Source of the DNA: Epiperipatus broadwayi
Lineage: Eukaryota; Onychophora; Udeonychophora; Euonychophora; Peripatidae
Assembly: GCA_028023455.1 (NCBI GenBank)
Contig: JAQFVV010000032.1
Coordinates: forward strand, 374,001 to 438,000
DNA length: 64,000 nucleotides
Reading direction: 5' to 3'
Part shown: positions 63,401 through 64,000 of the stretch, one piece after another
Layout: each line of letters starts with the position of its first letter
Position numbering within the stretch: position 1 is the stretch's first letter
Translations under genes and position numbers: made by a program
Notes under the pieces: model-generated
The model's database searches: none
The model's input: the letters and a program-made list of their open reading frames with translations, nothing else
Told to the model about the DNA's origin: nothing

Positions 63401-63701
63401 AATTTACCTGAGAATGTGTGGAAATGTTAACTCATTCTAATATAAATCCCTAAAGAAAATGATAGCAATACAATTACCATAACATGAGATATTATAATAA
63501 CAATATCATCATGATATTAATGATCATAAAAAAGTATTTTTTTAAAAAAATACATTAGTCCATTAACTTTTGACTTTCCATTACAGTTTACTGGGAGCAC
63601 AAAAAGTTCTTCTTTGGCGGCTTGTCCATGTAGGGAAATGTATGGTGTGTCAACAGAAATAAGCATTTTTAAAATATAACAAATGAAATTTCAGTAAGCA
63701 C
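60433..63701. other. Unassigned AT-rich sequence
   Basis: About 3.3 kb without a recognisable element. A 76-codon plus frame at 62684-62914 and a hydrophobic 90-codon minus frame at 60361-60633 resemble nothing known and may be chance. Confidence 0.4.
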
Positions 63702-63962
<261 letters not shown>

Positions 63963-64000
63963 GTATCAACGTTCTTAACTCTAGTTATATACTGTAAATT

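Overview
The window is very AT-rich animal-type DNA made almost entirely of dead or non-autonomous retroelements and microsatellites. No host gene can be supported. The mix (Penelope-like elements with GIY-YIG nuclease, RTE-type, Tx1/L1-type and Jockey/CR1-type LINEs, a gag-only LTR element, long (ATT)n and (TA)n arrays) points to an invertebrate metazoan; the sequence does not fix the phylum. A 500-N assembly gap lies at 45643-46142.

The most striking content is a set of short repeats (monomers of about 410-450 bp) that carry hammerhead self-cleaving ribozyme motifs of the open-helix-I type with a palindromic, loopless helix III. Four families are distinct: HH-A (1.0-1.9, 5.0-5.5, 15.9-16.2, 42.6-42.9 kb), HH-R1 (3.5-4.1, 14.1-14.8 kb, fragment at 39.7 kb), HH-B (8.2-8.6 and 8.6-10.7 kb) and HH-C (51.0-52.06 kb). 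They share the invariant core, but helix II, helix III and helix I differ in sequence while keeping base pairing. Several occur as tandem dimers, two have 14-15 bp target-site duplications, and several have their left part inverted so the insertion is palindromic. This fits animal retrozymes (small non-autonomous retroelements expressed as ribozyme-processed circular RNA). The likely partner type, a Penelope-like element, is present at 22.0-24.5 kb with a 648-codon RT plus GIY-YIG frame and its own hammerhead-like motif downstream.

Layout: 1-10.7 kb ribozyme repeats, an old K/N-rich frame and an RTE tail; 10.8-14.1 kb degraded Tx1/L1-type LINE on the minus strand; 14.1-18.3 kb ribozyme repeats and palindromes; 18.9-21.1 kb RTE copy A; 21.1-22.0 kb unknown repeat R6; 22.0-24.5 kb Penelope-like element; 26.4-27.9 kb ruined gag; 28.1-28.8 kb a small GIY-YIG frame between perfect 109-bp inverted repeats, set in (ATT)n; 29.2-30.1 kb second R6; 32.6-33.3 kb head-to-head Penelope tails; 33.4-34.9 kb RTE fragments; 35.0-37.3 kb Jockey/CR1-type LINE between (ATT)n arrays; 37.3-42.1 kb RTE copies in opposing orientations; 47.3-50.7 kb an RTE split into two oppositely oriented halves; 51.0-52.1 kb HH-C; 53.2-54.7 kb microsatellites; 54.7-60.2 kb an LTR element with two 1.78-kb LTRs and only a gag; 60.2-64 kb unassigned.

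A theme ties the window together: many insertions (HH-R1, HH-B, HH-C, both Penelope fragments, RTE copy C) have an end inverted against the rest. That is what twin priming or strand switching during target-primed reverse transcription would leave.
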